In this document: piece by piece, positions 23,590 to 36,198 of the stretch
Position numbering within the stretch: the stretch's first letter is position 1
Layout: every line of letters starts with the position of its first letter
Assembly: GCF_037893015.1 (NCBI RefSeq)
Contig: NC_133660.1
Location: 163,553,728 to 163,617,727, forward strand
Source: Macrotis lagotis
Lineage: Eukaryota; Chordata; Mammalia; Peramelemorphia; Peramelidae
Direction: 5' to 3'
Length of the DNA: 64,000 nt
Notes under the pieces: generated by a model
Seen by the model: the letters and a program-made list of their open reading frames with translations, nothing else
The model's database searches: none
What the model was told of the DNA's origin: nothing
Made by a program: the position numbers and the translations under genes

Positions 23590-24650
23590 TTTAACCTATA
23601 TCAAGTAACTTGTATTTTCAATGAGGGGGAATAGAGTGGGAGGAAGGGAGAGAATCTGGAACTCAAGGTTTTGATAGTAAATGTTGAAACTTGTTTTTGC
23701 ATGTAACAGGGAGAAAAAAAAGAAAAGAAAGAAAGGAAGGAAGGATGGAAGGGAGGGAGGGAGGAAGGAAGGAAGGAAGGAAGGAGGGAGGGAAAGGATA
23801 AACATATTTTTATATATAATATATAAATATACATATACACATATATATATTGTTTTATGTCAAACTAATAACCATTCCCAATAAGATAAGTGATCAAATG
23901 ATAGGAACAAATCATTCTCAAAAGAACTGCAAAATATTCACAACCACATGAAAAAATGTTCCAGATAACTAATAACAGGAAAAATACAAATCAAAACAAC
24001 ACTGAGGTCTCACCTCACACCTTGAAAACTGACAAAACTGACAACAATCAATGTTGGAGGAATTATAGAAAGATAGGCACATTAATATATTGTTAGAGCT
24101 GTAAAATGGCACAATTATTTTGGAAAACAACTTGAAATTATTCAAATAAATTGACCAAAATATCCATTTCCTTTAAATCAGAGACTATTACTGTTCATAC
24201 CCCAAGAAGCCATTCATAAGAAAAACAACTCAACACAATTCAAAATATTTAGAGTAATACTTTTTGTGATAGCTAAAAATTGAAATTCAAATAGATGCTT
24301 TTCAATTAGGGAATAATTAAACAAATTATGGCATATGAATGTAATAAAACATCATTGTGCTTTAAGAAATGATTCAGAATTATCAGAAAGATCGACGTGA
24401 ACAGACACAGAATGAAGTAAGCAGAACAAAGGAAAAAAATACATAGTGATTACATCAACAAACCAAAAATCAAAAAGTAAATGTAACACAATTATAAAGA
24501 TGAAGTGGGACTTCAAAGAGATGTGAGACAATAACTATAATCTATACTTTGGGGGAAGTGAGAGACCCATAGGTGTTATACATATCATGTTTTCAAGTTT
24601 TTTCAATGTGATAATTTTTTTCTCTCCAAAAAAAAATACTGTTTACCATA
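23590..24650 (+). mobile_element. Old L1 3' end and a second ORF2-end fragment
   Basis: 23625-23720 resembles an L1 terminus (GGGAGGAAGGGAGAGAATCT, AAACTTGTTTTTGCATGTAA) followed by a purine microsatellite. From 23860 an ORF2 C-terminal fragment begins (AATGTTGGAGGAATTATAGA, GAAGTAAGCAGAAC) and runs to about 24650. Confidence 0.6.
23715..23798. repeat. (GGAA/GGGA)n purine microsatellite
   Basis: About 80 bp of GAAA, GGAA and GGGA units at the end of an L1-like tail. Confidence 0.92.
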
Positions 24651-24784
24651 TGGAATGGTTCTCTGGGAGAAGGAAGAAACACATGGAATACTATGTTGAT
24701 GTAAGAAACAGAAAATAACATAGCATAATTATAATAATAAGATAGTATTAGCACTTACAAAGAACTTTATCTTTGCAAACAGTT

Positions 24785-25005
24785 TTTGTTTGTTTATGTT
24801 TAGTCATTTTTTTAGAGGTGTCTGATGCTTCATGACCCTTTTAGGGGTTTTCTTGCTATAGATAATGCCATTTCTTTCTCCAGTTTATTTGACAGATGAG
24901 GAAACTGAGGCAAATAGAAGTATATGACTTGTCCAGGTTTACACAACTAGTGTCTGAGACTGGATTTGAGCTGAGGACACTTTATCACTATTCACCTAGT
25001 TGCCC
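24785..25005 (-). mobile_element. CORE-type SINE (long form)
   Basis: Reverse copy: GGGGTTTTCTTGCTATAG, CAGATGAGGAAACTGAGGC, ending TTCACCTAGTTGCCCC. Confidence 0.82.
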
Positions 25006-25007
25006 CA

Positions 25008-25220
25008 CAAAGAACTTTACAAATATTTTACTTAAAAATATTTTTTCTTCTCAACCACCCTGAGAGGTAGCTATCATTATCTGAGGTGAGGAAATTGAGG
25101 CAGACAGAAGTTAAATGACTTATCTAGGAACACATATCATCACTATCCAAATCTGGATTTGAACTGAAGTCTGCCCTGACCCCAGGACCAGTACTCTATC
25201 CATTGGGCCATTTAACTACA
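25008..25220 (-). mobile_element. MIR-type SINE
   Basis: CAAAGAACTTTACAAATATT, GAGGTGAGGAAATTGAGGC and CCAGGACCAGTACTCTATCC. It directly follows the previous SINE. Confidence 0.75.
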
Positions 25221-25411
25221 GGGTAGAATGTAAGAATATGTGTAGAATAAGGTGTTCGCTCTCAGACAGGATCTTGGGACTAGCGTATTTTACTTAAATA
25301 TTTTTTGTTGCAAAAGAACGCTGGAATGGGGTGGGGGGAAGAGGACAGTATTTGTAAATGGTAATTATTTTTAAAAGCAACTATAAAACATTTTACAAGA
25401 AAAAACTACTC

Positions 25412-25642
25412 TGCTTTAAGATTTACAAAGCATTTTTATAAATATTATCTCTTTTGATTCTCACATCTCTGGGAGATGGGCCTTATTATTATTATTATTA
25501 TCCTATTTTACAGATGAGGAAAAAGAGGTACACATAGATTAAATGACTCCCCTAGGGTCACATAGTAAGTTTCAGAATTTGAACTCGGGTCTTCCTGATT
25601 CCAGGCCCAGTATTCTATCTACTATGTCACCTAGCTGCCATT
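25412..25642 (-). mobile_element. MIR-type SINE with an ATT run
   Basis: TTTACAAAGCATTTTTATAA, CAGATGAGGAAAAAGAGG and TTCCTGATTCCAGGCCCAG, ending at CTATGTCACCTAGCTGCC. Confidence 0.8.
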
Positions 25643-25737
25643 GTACTAATAGTTAATTAAATAAATGGCACTTATAATCATAATGCCAAAAGAACTTACA
25701 TTTTTACCCTGAAATAATTACTTCAGGTCACTTGAAA

Positions 25738-26040
25738 ATAGTAGAAAGGTGCTATACTTAGGATCAGAGATCCTAGATTTGAATCTCACTCTAGATTTGT
25801 GTGAGCTATGTAAACTTGGTGGGGCAACCAGGGATCTGGAGTCAGGGAAGATCTGAGTTCAAATCCTGTCCCAGAAACTTACTGTGTGATCCTGAATAAG
25901 TCACTTAACCCCAATTTGCCTTAGTTCCTCATCTGTTAAATGGAGACACACTGGAGAAGTATATGGCAAACCACTCCAGTATCTTTGCTGGGAAAAACCC
26001 CTGAATAATATCCACATAGAATTGGATGAATTGTTGTTAT
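25738..26040 (+). mobile_element. CORE-type SINE (long form)
   Basis: GGGGCAACCAGGGATCTGG, ATATGGCAAACCACTCCAGT and GCTGGGAAAAACCCC. A degraded MIR head may precede it from 25738. Confidence 0.8.
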
Positions 26041-26130
26041 TAACCTCCATAATTGAAGAAGACTGTGACATCAAATGAATGATGACATGACCTGCACACC
26101 ATGTTTGGTATAGTGAGGGGAATGTTGTGC
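26041..26130 (-). mobile_element. Possible Mar1-like/RTE-type fragment
   Basis: TAACCTCCATAATTGAAGAAG and ACTGTGACATCAAATGAATG match the RTE-like tail of the 12.2-kb Mar1-like copy. The unique DNA that follows (26130-26470) is not recognised. Confidence 0.5.
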
Positions 26131-27030
26131 AAAGACAACCTTCTCACTGCCTTTTCCAGTACTGTTTTGCCCCATGATTTTATAGGAAGTAGGACTTTTG
26201 GTCAAGATCTGGGTGCTGTGGGAGACCTTGAGGATATGGTTAAGGATATGGTTCCTTCCATGTCACTGAGGCACTACAATGTTCCAGCAACACCAGGCAG
26301 ATCACCAGTGTGTCATTTTCTGGCAACAAATTGGTGGCATCATGGTATAATCCCAGCTGTCTCATGATGGTCTAATCATCAGTATGACCTTTTCCTCTCA
26401 CTCCCGCCCAAAGATCCAAAGTCTTTGACTTCCCAGAAGCTTCCTGGCAGGTCATGGGAATAATGCCACAGGATTGCTAGTTGGCATCATTTATCAGTGC
26501 TATGACTGGATAGCAATGACAATGTGACATTGGAAAAATGCCTTAGCCTCTCCAGACTCAATTTCCTCAGATACAAAATAGAGATGATTATACTTGAACT
26601 AATCTTCCTCATAGAATTCAAGAAAGGTACTTGGTAAACTTTAAAGTGCCAGGAGAAAATGACATTATTATTCTCCTTGCTTCTAAGTCTGCCTTCACTA
26701 CAATTTGACAGAAGAAATGGAGGGGGTGGTGAGATGGCATGCAATGGGGGCAATCCTGGCAACAGCAAACCTTTTCCCACCCCTCCTACTGGGGGTAGTA
26801 AGGAACAGCTTTCTCTTTTCCATAGCAGAAGGGTTGTGAAGTCTTTGTTGCCAGGACCTCTTGTAGGGTTGGGAAAAGAAGAATACTGAACTTTTTATGA
26901 CTAACAGAAAAAAAAAAAAACACTAGGGCACCCATAATGACCCAGAGAAAGAAAACAGAGCTTTAGTTTGTTCAGGACCAGACATCAGAAATATTGTAGC
27001 CACCCCAATAATCTTAAGTCATGTTTAAGA
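26131..27030. other. No gene; mostly unique DNA
   Basis: 26131-26470 may be an unrecognised interspersed repeat. 26640-26890 is unique. No convincing coding frame. Confidence 0.45.
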
Positions 27031-27034
27031 ACCC

Positions 27035-27195
27035 AAGAGAACTGTTTTGGGAAACAATTTGGAACTAAGTTAAAAAGCCCAAAAGAAACAATTTGGAATT
27101 AATCGAATAAAGGCTGTCCATGCCCTTTAACCCAGTGATCCCACTATTGGAAATAATATATCCCAAAAGAGATCAGGGAGGGAGGGGGAAATATT

Positions 27196-27251
<56 letters not shown>

Positions 27252-27480
27252 CCATAATATTGATAATAGCAGGTTCTTGAGGAAGCAAAAAATTGGGGGG
27301 GGGGGGGAGAAAGCCATCAGTTGGGGAAATGGCTATACATGTGTCAAATGAATATGATTGTGTGGTAAAAAATGACAAATATGAGAAACTCAGAGGAGAA
27401 TTGTATATTAATTGCTGCAAAGTGAAATAAGAATAATATCCAAAATGATTATAACAATTCAGAAGAAAACAATTGAAAGT
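27035..27480 (+). mobile_element. Old L1 ORF2-end fragment with TA and G runs
   Basis: GAAACAATTTGGAACTAAG, CCCTTTAACCCAGTGATCCC and GGTTCTTGAGGAAGCAAAA are characteristic of the L1 ORF2 end. It contains the TA microsatellite at 27197-27249 and a G11 run at 27297-27307. Confidence 0.65.
27197..27249. repeat. (TA)n microsatellite
   Basis: About 26 uninterrupted TA units inside an old L1 fragment. Confidence 0.97.
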
Positions 27481-27548
27481 AATTCCTGAAAAATTATAAT
27501 AATTAAGCTTTATCCTCTAGGAGAAATGTGAGATGTTTCCCTTCTGAC

Positions 27549-27563
27549 TGCACACACACACCA

Positions 27564-27617
<54 letters not shown>
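27549..27617. repeat. (CA)n microsatellite
   Basis: CA units with three CAC interruptions at the left end, then about 23 pure CA units. Confidence 0.97.
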
Positions 27618-27620
<3 letters not shown>

Positions 27621-28224
27621 CACCACTCCCCAAACCTATTTCTTTGCAGAAATTGGAGACCATAATTATAGGATACTGAATATAGCATCAAATTTTTTAA
27701 ATATATGTTGCCAAGGTTTTATCTAGATTCTTTTCCTTCTCCCTTTATACCTTATTATAAGGGACAGTTTTCTGAGAATGAGGGATGGAAATTTAGTGAG
27801 AAATGCAGATGACCAAAAAAAACCCCAAGATATTGATCAAAATTTATTACAAAAAAGAAAAGGTAAAATAAAAACTCAATAACATCAAAGGCAACTGGAT
27901 GTTGATTAATTATGATGATCAGGTGATAAAACACACCTCCCTCTTCTTGGTGGAAGAGTATAGAGCTACCAATGTGGAATATTGCTTATACTGTCAGATA
28001 TGGTCACTATGTTAGTTGGTTTTATTTTATTAAACATGTCTTTCAAGACATTTGGGGTGGGAGAGGATTATGAAGTAAAAACAAAACTATCAATAAAACT
28101 TAAAAACAAAAAGCCCACAAGAGGGGTTTTCCTCCTCCAGGTAAATGTTGAGGGTAATGGATTGAAGCAGTAAAAAGATCTTTGCAAAATCTCACTTGAT
28201 ACCCCAGAATTTCAGATTATATTA

Positions 28225-28372
28225 CTCTTTTTTTTTAAGGTTTTGCAAGGCAAATGGAGTTAAGTAGCTTGCCCAAGGCCACACAGCTAGGTAATTAAGT
28301 GTTTGAGGTCGGATTTGAACTCAGGTACTCCTGGACCAGCGCTCTATCCACTGCACCACCTAGCCACTCTGA
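28225..28372 (-). mobile_element. WSINE1-like SINE
   Basis: Reverse copy, GGTTTTGCAAGGCAAATGG to CACCACCTAGCCACTC. Confidence 0.88.
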
Positions 28373-28379
28373 GATTATG

Positions 28380-30100
28380 TTACTCTTGAGCAAAGTAGTG
28401 CTACCTATTTAATAAGTCCATCTTTATTACTGTTATAATGATAAGAAGGCTGGCAGTTGGATAAAGCCTCATACTATATTTCCACAATCCAAGTTTCGTT
28501 TTAAAACACCAAACCACAGATCTGAAGATTGTTTTGTGAGTATGTATATTATATCAGGAACAAATATGGTGCTTTCAGATGGCCAAAATTAAGTCCCTTC
28601 TGAGGGAAGAAGTGACTAAAGTGCCTAACTTTCTTTGCATTATGTTGTCACTACCTTCTTTTCTCTGGTTACACAAAATTTTATTTTAATAAGACTTCCC
28701 AATTACTTCAAGGAAAGCTTATGTTCTCTTTTAATACCTTTAAATTTTGGTTGGTTGTAAGAAGGTAGGGTTGGAGGAAAGAACAATGATGAACCTCTAA
28801 GTTCCCCAATTATCTGTTCTTGACTTTTACTCTGGATTTCTGGTTTTATTTCCAGGTAGATGACCAGAAAGATACTTTCTGAAGCCTATTAAACATTCCA
28901 GAAACATGGGAGACCATGGGGAAGATATTTTTCAATAAGTTTTTTGTTAAGCAATCAAATTTTTCTCTGCCTAAATCACAACATATTATACTTTGGTGCT
29001 TTTACTAGAAATTGAACTCCCTATGCTCCCAAAATCAACCAAAATACCACAAACACAAGGAGAAAAAAGAACTCAGGTTAATAGTAAGTGTTACATCCTG
29101 AAGACCATTGGCACATCAACAAAGATTGCAGACAGGTTTACCTAACCTAATGAAATTTACAGAGTACATTATTCAACCAGAATAGCACCTAAGACAAAGA
29201 AAAAAGGAAGCCCCCCCCCCTTCAAAGAATTAACGAATGCAGATGTATAACACTTGACCAACCAGCAAATTCTCTGCCTAGGCACCAGACAGAATCCTGG
29301 AACCAATTCTACTTGGAGCAGTCGGCATGAAATGTAATGAAATTCAAAATAGACAGCATCCACATGCTGCAGAGGGAAGTCATTAATATCCATGAATAAT
29401 GATATAGCAAAATACCATCTGCTAGGATAATGTGGCAAATCTTTTAAAAAGTCCAATTAGCCCACAAACCAGAAACATGGAGCAAATGGGTTCCCTGTGC
29501 CATATGAGACCAAATATCCTTAATATCTCTATCAACTTTATATCCAAGTGAAACTATTGGTGATGGAAACATTATCAACTTAGGAATACTTTTTGGATAA
29601 TGTATTCATTATTCATCAGTGCCTGCATGCTATTTATGGGTAGAACAGAATGTTATAGTTTGCTAATTAAGACTACATATGTATTTTCACATATTCTGTG
29701 TTTGTGAAAAAAATAAATATATCCGTTATGAACACAGTATATTAATTTTGCTATAACAATGGTGGCTGGATTTTGTGCTGGGTTTTATCTTGGATGAATG
29801 AGATGAAGCATTTCTATTCCATGATTATCCTGGGGAAAATTGTCTGATTATGATGAGTTCACATATTTTAAACTATTTCCTTGAGCTGTACTTTAAGGAG
29901 CATATAGCTATTAAAGTAATAAAGCCTGTGATTGTGACTATTGTTATTATTATTCTGATAAGAAAAGGTTTTCATTACAGAAATGTTGAATAGTTTCTCT
30001 TCAGGCAGACTGACCAATAGCTTCCTGCTTTGGGGAATAAATTGATTAGTAAAACAACTTCCTTTTGAGAAACATGTGTGATTATAGTTCTTAATGAATA
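28380..30100. other. No gene; unique AT-rich DNA
   Basis: No repeats recognised. It includes the candidate element at 29560-29790. Confidence 0.5.
29560..29790. promoter_or_regulatory. Candidate conserved non-coding element
   Basis: AT-rich unique DNA with TTCATTATTCATCAGTGCC, CATGCTATTTATGGG and TTTGCTAATTAAGAC (homeodomain TAATTA), a texture typical of vertebrate developmental enhancers. No alignment was possible. Confidence 0.3.
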
Positions 30101-30104
30101 GAAA

Positions 30105-30195
30105 GCTGGGCATGGAACTGAAAAGATTTGGGTTCTAATCATACCTCAGATGCCCAACTAACTGTGTGACCCTGGACAAATCATTTACTGGATTA
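30105..30195 (+). mobile_element. MIR-type SINE fragment
   Basis: GGGTTCTAATCATACCTCAG and TGTGTGACCCTGGACAAATC are the conserved centre of the tRNA-headed SINEs. Both ends are lost. Confidence 0.6.
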
Positions 30196-30199
30196 AACA

Positions 30200-31622
30200 T
30201 CAGGGCAGAGCATTAACTTGGGATGATCAGCTTCTCCCTTATCTTAACCAGAGCTACCATTGAGGTACTCTCCAAGCTCATTGGCCAACAATCACACAGC
30301 AGGCATGTTCTGGTTACTTGCTGGAGGTCAAAATCAACACATGTCTACACCCTCATCCACCCAAAGCTCTACTCTCACTTTCTTGAGGGTGGAATTTGAG
30401 GACTTTGGAGATCACAGACTGCACTATAGTGACAAAGTTCACTCTTTTGAGGGCAGAAGTTCTTAACTTGCCATACAAGGAGTGCATAGATTTCATGAGA
30501 CAAAGTTGCATCTTTATTTTCTCTAACCTCTAACTGAAATTTATCATTTTCTTCAATTCTGAGAATGAGTCTATAGCTTTCACTAAACTGCCTAAAAGAT
30601 CTATAATACAAAAGAGGTTAAGAACACTTGGTCTAAGGAATGAGCCATTCCTTCTCCCCCCCTGCATGTTTGAGGCTCTGTCCCTTCCCAGTAGTGGTTT
30701 GGGTATGTTGTGGGTCTCCCTCACACCAAGTGTCCCAGAACTTAGTTCTGAGGCCCAAGATGCTACCCTCCCAAGGGTCTCCTCTCTCCCCTGTTTGCAA
30801 CAGGAGTCAAAATTATTCATTGCAGTTCTTAGTCTACTAGTACACCTGGTGGCAGCCGACAACATATCTGTGTCTCAGTTTCTTGTGGAAGTGAGGAAGT
30901 TAAATGAAGTGTAAATGCTTAAGATATTAGTACCAGAGTATGTTACCTAGGCATCAACCCAAGAAAGACAGGTAAGCAAATGAATTAAGCCTCAAGAATT
31001 TGACTGAAAACTGAAAAACTAAGTTGACAGAAACCTTAGTTCATTCAGTGGTGACTGAGGAGGAAGAGAGCAAAGTAGAGATCAGAATCCATCATTTACT
31101 CCCTGGGTCACCTCAGACAAGACACCTGATTTCTCTAGGTCTTGAATTCTCACCTATGAGGGGACTGGAGTCAAGATCTATGAATGTAAATAAGATATTA
31201 TTTCTGTTTAGAATGGGCCAATGAGGTTTCTTTACAGGTTTCCTAACCACCCTGTTGGCTGTGTTTGAGCAGATTCTATTGTTGGAATCACCCTGATTGC
31301 AAGGGACAGGATTTGACTGCAGGTTATTTGTTATTTGTAGAACAAGCCTTGTTATAGAAATGAGGGACTTTTGGATTTGATAAACAATATGGTCATGTCT
31401 CATTTAGTCATGTATGTAAAGAAGTCAAATAACGTATTGTGTAATTTTAAAAACCCATATAATCCGAGTCATTTGTTATTTGATTTTTGGAATATTGTAA
31501 GGCACCCAGATCCATATGTCTAGATATTCAGATTAGTGGCTTCTGGAGTAGGAAGGACACCCTATGTGGCAAACAAAACAAAGAAAAATCTTCTTATAAA
31601 TAATCCAGAATTTAGTATAAAC

Positions 31623-31655
<33 letters not shown>

Positions 31656-31840
31656 ATATCACTTGAAGTGTTTATGGAATTTTATGCCCCTGTTTTATAG
31701 AGATAGTGAGTAGTTTATAATGATAGTACCTGGTGGAGCTGGGATTCCAACCCAAGGTTGCAAGTCTTGACTCCCAACATTGACTCGATATTCTTTCCAT
31801 TGCCCCAATTCTTCTCTTTTATGATCATAAATTAATTCTG
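30200..31840. other. No gene; unique DNA
   Basis: Several short frames overlap near 30530-30910 on both strands, but none shows a domain, splice pattern or family likeness that I recognise. A small AT-dinucleotide run lies at 31625-31660. Confidence 0.5.
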
Positions 31841-32935
31841 AGGATGGAATCAAGATGGTGACAGGAGAAGAGCCTCTCTTAGGTGCTCTCTCACTATAAT
31901 ATTTCAAAACTTATAAAATAAGGACTCTAATTAAATTTTTGAGAAACAGAACCCACAGAGGGATCCAGTGAGGCAGTTCTTCAGCCCAAGGTAACCTGGA
32001 AAATAGAGGAAAGGCTCTGCTCCACATTGGAGAGCCAGCCCACCAGAATGAAGGAACTTCAGCCTCCTGGAGGCAGCCCAGGGCACCTGGGAGCTGCAGT
32101 TCATGGCAGTGGAGGAAGTTTCCTGACCTACACCCCGGGGAGCACCAAGCACAACCTGGAAGATCAGTGGAGGAGCCAGAGCATGCATGAAGCCCAGCCC
32201 ACAGGGTACTCAGCAAGCAGTGTGGCTGAGGCAGCCCAGATCCAGGAAAAGGAAGCAGGCAGAGTTGGTAAGCAAGAGCCTCTAGGCAAAGGAACCTTGA
32301 GTACTCAGCCTAGGTAGGGAGTGTGGAGAGTAACTTCCAAGGTCTGCCCTCTGTACCTGGAACAGGACTCTGGGGCTCTGACCACATTCAGATCCTGATC
32401 ATAGCCTAGGCCCCCCATAGAACAGCAGTGCCCCCCTAACTCAGCCCCATGGCGGAGGGGTGCACTTATGGTCATTCATAGATCAGGAGGGAAGACAGAG
32501 ATTCACACACGGAGATCCTTGTGGGGGGGTGTCCCAATAATACTGAAAAGATCAGGAAGCACCCCAAAACCAGGTACAGGTTGGGGAAATGAGTAAACAA
32601 AGAAAAAAAGAGGAACACCATTGAGAAATACATTGTCTATGATCCCAAGAAGGATCAAAATACTCAATCTGAAGATGAGGAAGTCCAAGCTCCTGCATCT
32701 AAAGACTGCAAGAAAAACAGAAATTGGGCTCAGGCTATGATAGAGCTCAAAAAAGATTTTGAAAAATCAAATGAGGGAGATAGAAGAAAAAGTGGGAAAA
32801 GAAATGAGAGAGATACAGGAAAAACATGAAAAAGAAGTCAGCAGCAGGGAGATCCAAAAATATCTGAAGAAAATAACATGTTAAAAACCAACGTAAGTTG
32901 AATGGATAAAACAGTTCAAAAACTTTTTGAGGAAG

Positions 32936-33845
32936 TTTTTTGAAGAAAATTTGAATTTTTGAGTACTTGTCCTAATGTTGTCAGAACTGAAGATCTATTT
33001 TTAAAGATTTTTGGAGTTTTTTTTCCCCCAGAATTACCTTAGCCAGTGATGGCCACTGAATTTGCCTATGCTTGTTTTCCTAGGATTTTTGTTCTGCAGG
33101 AGAACAATTATAAAATAGATATGAATGAATAATGTGTAGACTGGCTTAAGAAGACTTTTTTTTTCAGTACCACATTATGGGAAGAGAAAAATATTTAGTA
33201 TTTTACATGAAATTTGTTTAAGCAGCCTGAAATCATTGTGTAGCAGGATTTTTCTAAAATAGTTAAAACCTACCAAAGCAGTGCTATCAGTAAAAAAACT
33301 GGGGATTTTCCAGGCAACTATAGCAATGCAACAAACTACCAAAACAAATGGTTTTACATGATATAAGCCTGATAATCATATGATATGGAGTTAAATTAGT
33401 AAAAATTACAGTGGTAGCTGGTAAATTGAAGTCAGTACATGATCTTTATAGATTTGAAGAATGGAACTGTACATTTAGTTTGAACTAGATACTTGCAGAA
33501 CTGAACCTATTTGTTGTGCTTTTGGCTTATTCAATATACATTTATATATACACTGATTTTAATTCATTTTTTTCAACAGCCAAAACAAACCTGAATACTA
33601 ATTCCTTTTGGAATTAAATCACTTGTAAGTAAAATACAGGTGCTTTTGAGATGAATTTGGGGCATTTTATGTCTCTTGAAATAGAAAATTCAGCTTCCTT
33701 ACAGTTTCCTTACTCTGTTGCTTTTTTTGTATCATGACACTTAATATTCCTCCATGTTTTAAAGCTCTACTATGTATATATTAGCATTTTTTATAAGAGG
33801 TAAAATACCATGCAGTAAATAAACATTATATAAAATAAAAAAAAA
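32936..33845 (+). pseudogene. Retrocopy of an unidentified mRNA 3'UTR inside the HAL1-like element
   Basis: About 0.9 kb of AT-rich non-coding DNA unlike either flank. It ends with AATAAA at 33818-33823 and an A-rich tail ending at 33845. The host element's sequence TTGAGGA appears on both sides (32927-32933 and 33846-33852), fitting a short target duplication. No open frame is seen, so this looks like a 5'-truncated processed pseudogene carrying only a 3'UTR. I do not recognise the parent gene. Confidence 0.6.
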
Positions 33846-35091
33846 TTGAGGAGAAGAATACTTTAAAAAAGCAGAAATGACCAGATGGAAAAAGAAATAA
33901 GAAAGCTCTCTGAGGAAAACAAATACTTCAGATGTAGAATGGAACTGAGAGAAGCTGCTGACTTTATGAGAAATCAAGATACAATACTTCAAAAACCAAA
34001 AACAATGAAAAATTAAAAGAAAATGTGAAACATCTCATTAAAAAAAACAACTGATCTGGAAAACAGATTCAAGAAAGATAATTTAAAAATTATTGGGATA
34101 CTTGAAAATCATGATCAGGAAAAGAGCCTTGACATCATTTTTAAAGAATTCCTACAGGAAAATTGCCCAGATATCCTAGAAGCAGAGGGCAAAATAGAAA
34201 TGGAGAGAATCCACTGATCTCCCCTAGAAAGAGATCCAAAATATAATAACCCCCAGGAATATTATAGCCAAGTTCCAGAACTCCCATGTCAAAGAGAAAA
34301 TATTGCAAGCAGCCAGAAGGACACAATTCAAATATCATGGAGCTGCAGTTAGGATCACATAGGACTTTGCAGCAACTACATTAAAAGCTCATAGAGTTTG
34401 GAATATAACATTCCAGAAGGCAAAAGAGCTTGGAATGCAACTGAAAATCAATTACCCAGCAAACTTGAATGCCCTCTTCCAGAGAAAAAGATGGACTTTC
34501 AATGAACCAGGGGAATTTCAAATGTTCCTGCTGGAATGGCCAGAGCTGAACAGAAGGTTTGATCTTCAAATACAGGACTCAGGTGAAGCATAGAGAGTGG
34601 AGGAGACAAGTAAAATATGAGAGACTTAATGATGATGAACTACATGTATTCCTGCATAGAAAAATGATACTGATAATACTCATATGAACCTTCTCATTTA
34701 ATAGAGCAGGTAGAAGGAGCTTTTATAGATGAAGCACAGGAGAGAGCTAAATTTGAAGATATAATATATTGTAAAAATGGATTCAATGGCTAAAAGGGAA
34801 ATGTAATGGGAATAAGAGAAAAGAAAGGTGGAATAGGCTAAGATATTTCATATAATAAGATTTTTAAAAATTTTTTATTACAATGAGCTGTTGCAATGAT
34901 ATGTAAGGGGGGAAGGCAAGGGGGAACGAAGGAAACTTCACTCTCATCAGAGGTGGCTAGGAAAGGAAACCGCATATATTCTCAATGGGGTATAGACATC
35001 TAGAGTAAGAAGGAGAGAAGGGGGATGGGAGGGATATGAGTGATGGAGGAGAGGGTGGACCATGGGGGGAAAGTGGTCAGATATAACACAT

Positions 35092-35245
35092 TTTCTTTTT
35101 TACTTCTTTCAAGGGGCTGGGATTGGATGACCTGTCTGGGACCATAGGGCCAAGTGGATACTGGGCTTAAGGGGTGGTATGTGAGCTTGGGGCCTTTTAG
35201 CCCCAGGGCTGGGAATCTGTCTGCTGTGCCACTCAGCTACCCTAC
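35092..35245 (-). mobile_element. SINE-like segment in the HAL1-like 3' region
   Basis: Reads like a diverged, GC-richer form of the marsupial tRNA-headed SINE in reverse (GGGCTGGGATTGGATGACC ... GCCACTCAGCTACCC). It may be part of the HAL1 family's own 3' sequence rather than a separate insertion. Confidence 0.45.
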
Positions 35246-36198
35246 AGTGCATTTAAGAAGAGGGACAGAGTGAAAGGAGAGAGAGGAAATGTGGTATATG
35301 TTAGTGGGGAACTACAAATGGAGGGAGTTACAATCAGCAATGGCAACAGTGGAAAAATATGGTAGTAGCTTTTGTGATGGACTTATCATAAGGAATGTGA
35401 TCCAGACTTCTGACCAAGATGGCAGAGAGAAGACAGGCACAGTTCTAAAGTCTCCTGATCTTTCCCCATCTATCATATGAAACAAACCTCTTAAAAGGAA
35501 TTCAACCCACAAAACCCAGAAAGAAAAGCCAGGAGAAAGAGCATCTACCTCAGGATTTGTCTCCCTCAACAGCATTGGACGAATTCAGGCGGCTGAGAGT
35601 CTGGGCGCAGAGGGCAGATCAGCCCCGATCACCCAGATTAGCAGCTGAATTGGAGCCAGAGAGTATGAGGGCCCAAGAGCTGGACCTGCTGGATCAACAG
35701 TGGGGCTAGACAGTGGGGGCTTGAGTCAACTAGGGAGCAGGGGAGCGCTGACCCTCTGGAGCTTGCCAACAGGACTGGGGGGAGAGCTCCAGTGCAGGAT
35801 AGCTGCAGACACACCATCCTTGGGCTCCTCTGGTCTGAGGAACTCTGAATCCACGCCTCCATTGCTGCTGAGGTCTCTTCCTGGAACAAACAATAGCACA
35901 TGACTTCTGCCTCAGGCACAGGTGTATGAGCAGAAGAACCAGCCCAGCTGGCAATCCAGAGAGGAATGACCTCAGGCCAGGGCAAAGCCCACCATTGATG
36001 GAAGACAAAAGGACTCTTTACCTCCAACTCCTCTCTTCAAGCTAAGGGAGGAGGCCTCAATCAAGGTCGCAGACACTCCAGAGAAAGCAACCAGCACCTC
36101 CTACTGGCCAGCCAGAGAAATTGCACTCAGTGAGTAAAGCCTCTAGTGATCCCAAGCCCCTGTGAACCAGGTTCTCCCCAACTCAAGGTCTTAGCAAA

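Noticed and set aside
23596-23884. Open frames rich in PSFLPS or GRKEGRKE
   Set aside because: Products of the GGAA/GGGA microsatellite and L1-like tail.
26101-26367. 88-codon frame starting MFGIVRGMLC
   Set aside because: Follows a Mar1/RTE-like fragment and has no domain. Probably repeat-derived or chance.
27503-27691. Frame with a long CVCVCV run
   Set aside because: Translation of the CA microsatellite.
30530-30914. Overlapping frames on both strands, up to 111 codons
   Set aside because: No family likeness, splice signals or codon pattern. Such lengths arise by chance in balanced DNA.
32027-32317. Frames of 85-101 codons on both strands near 32 kb
   Set aside because: They lie in the GC-rich 5' region of the HAL1-like element, overlap each other and have no recognised domain.
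35638-36027. 129-codon minus-strand frame
   Set aside because: It is the antisense of the L1 5'UTR, which is GC-rich and therefore low in stops.
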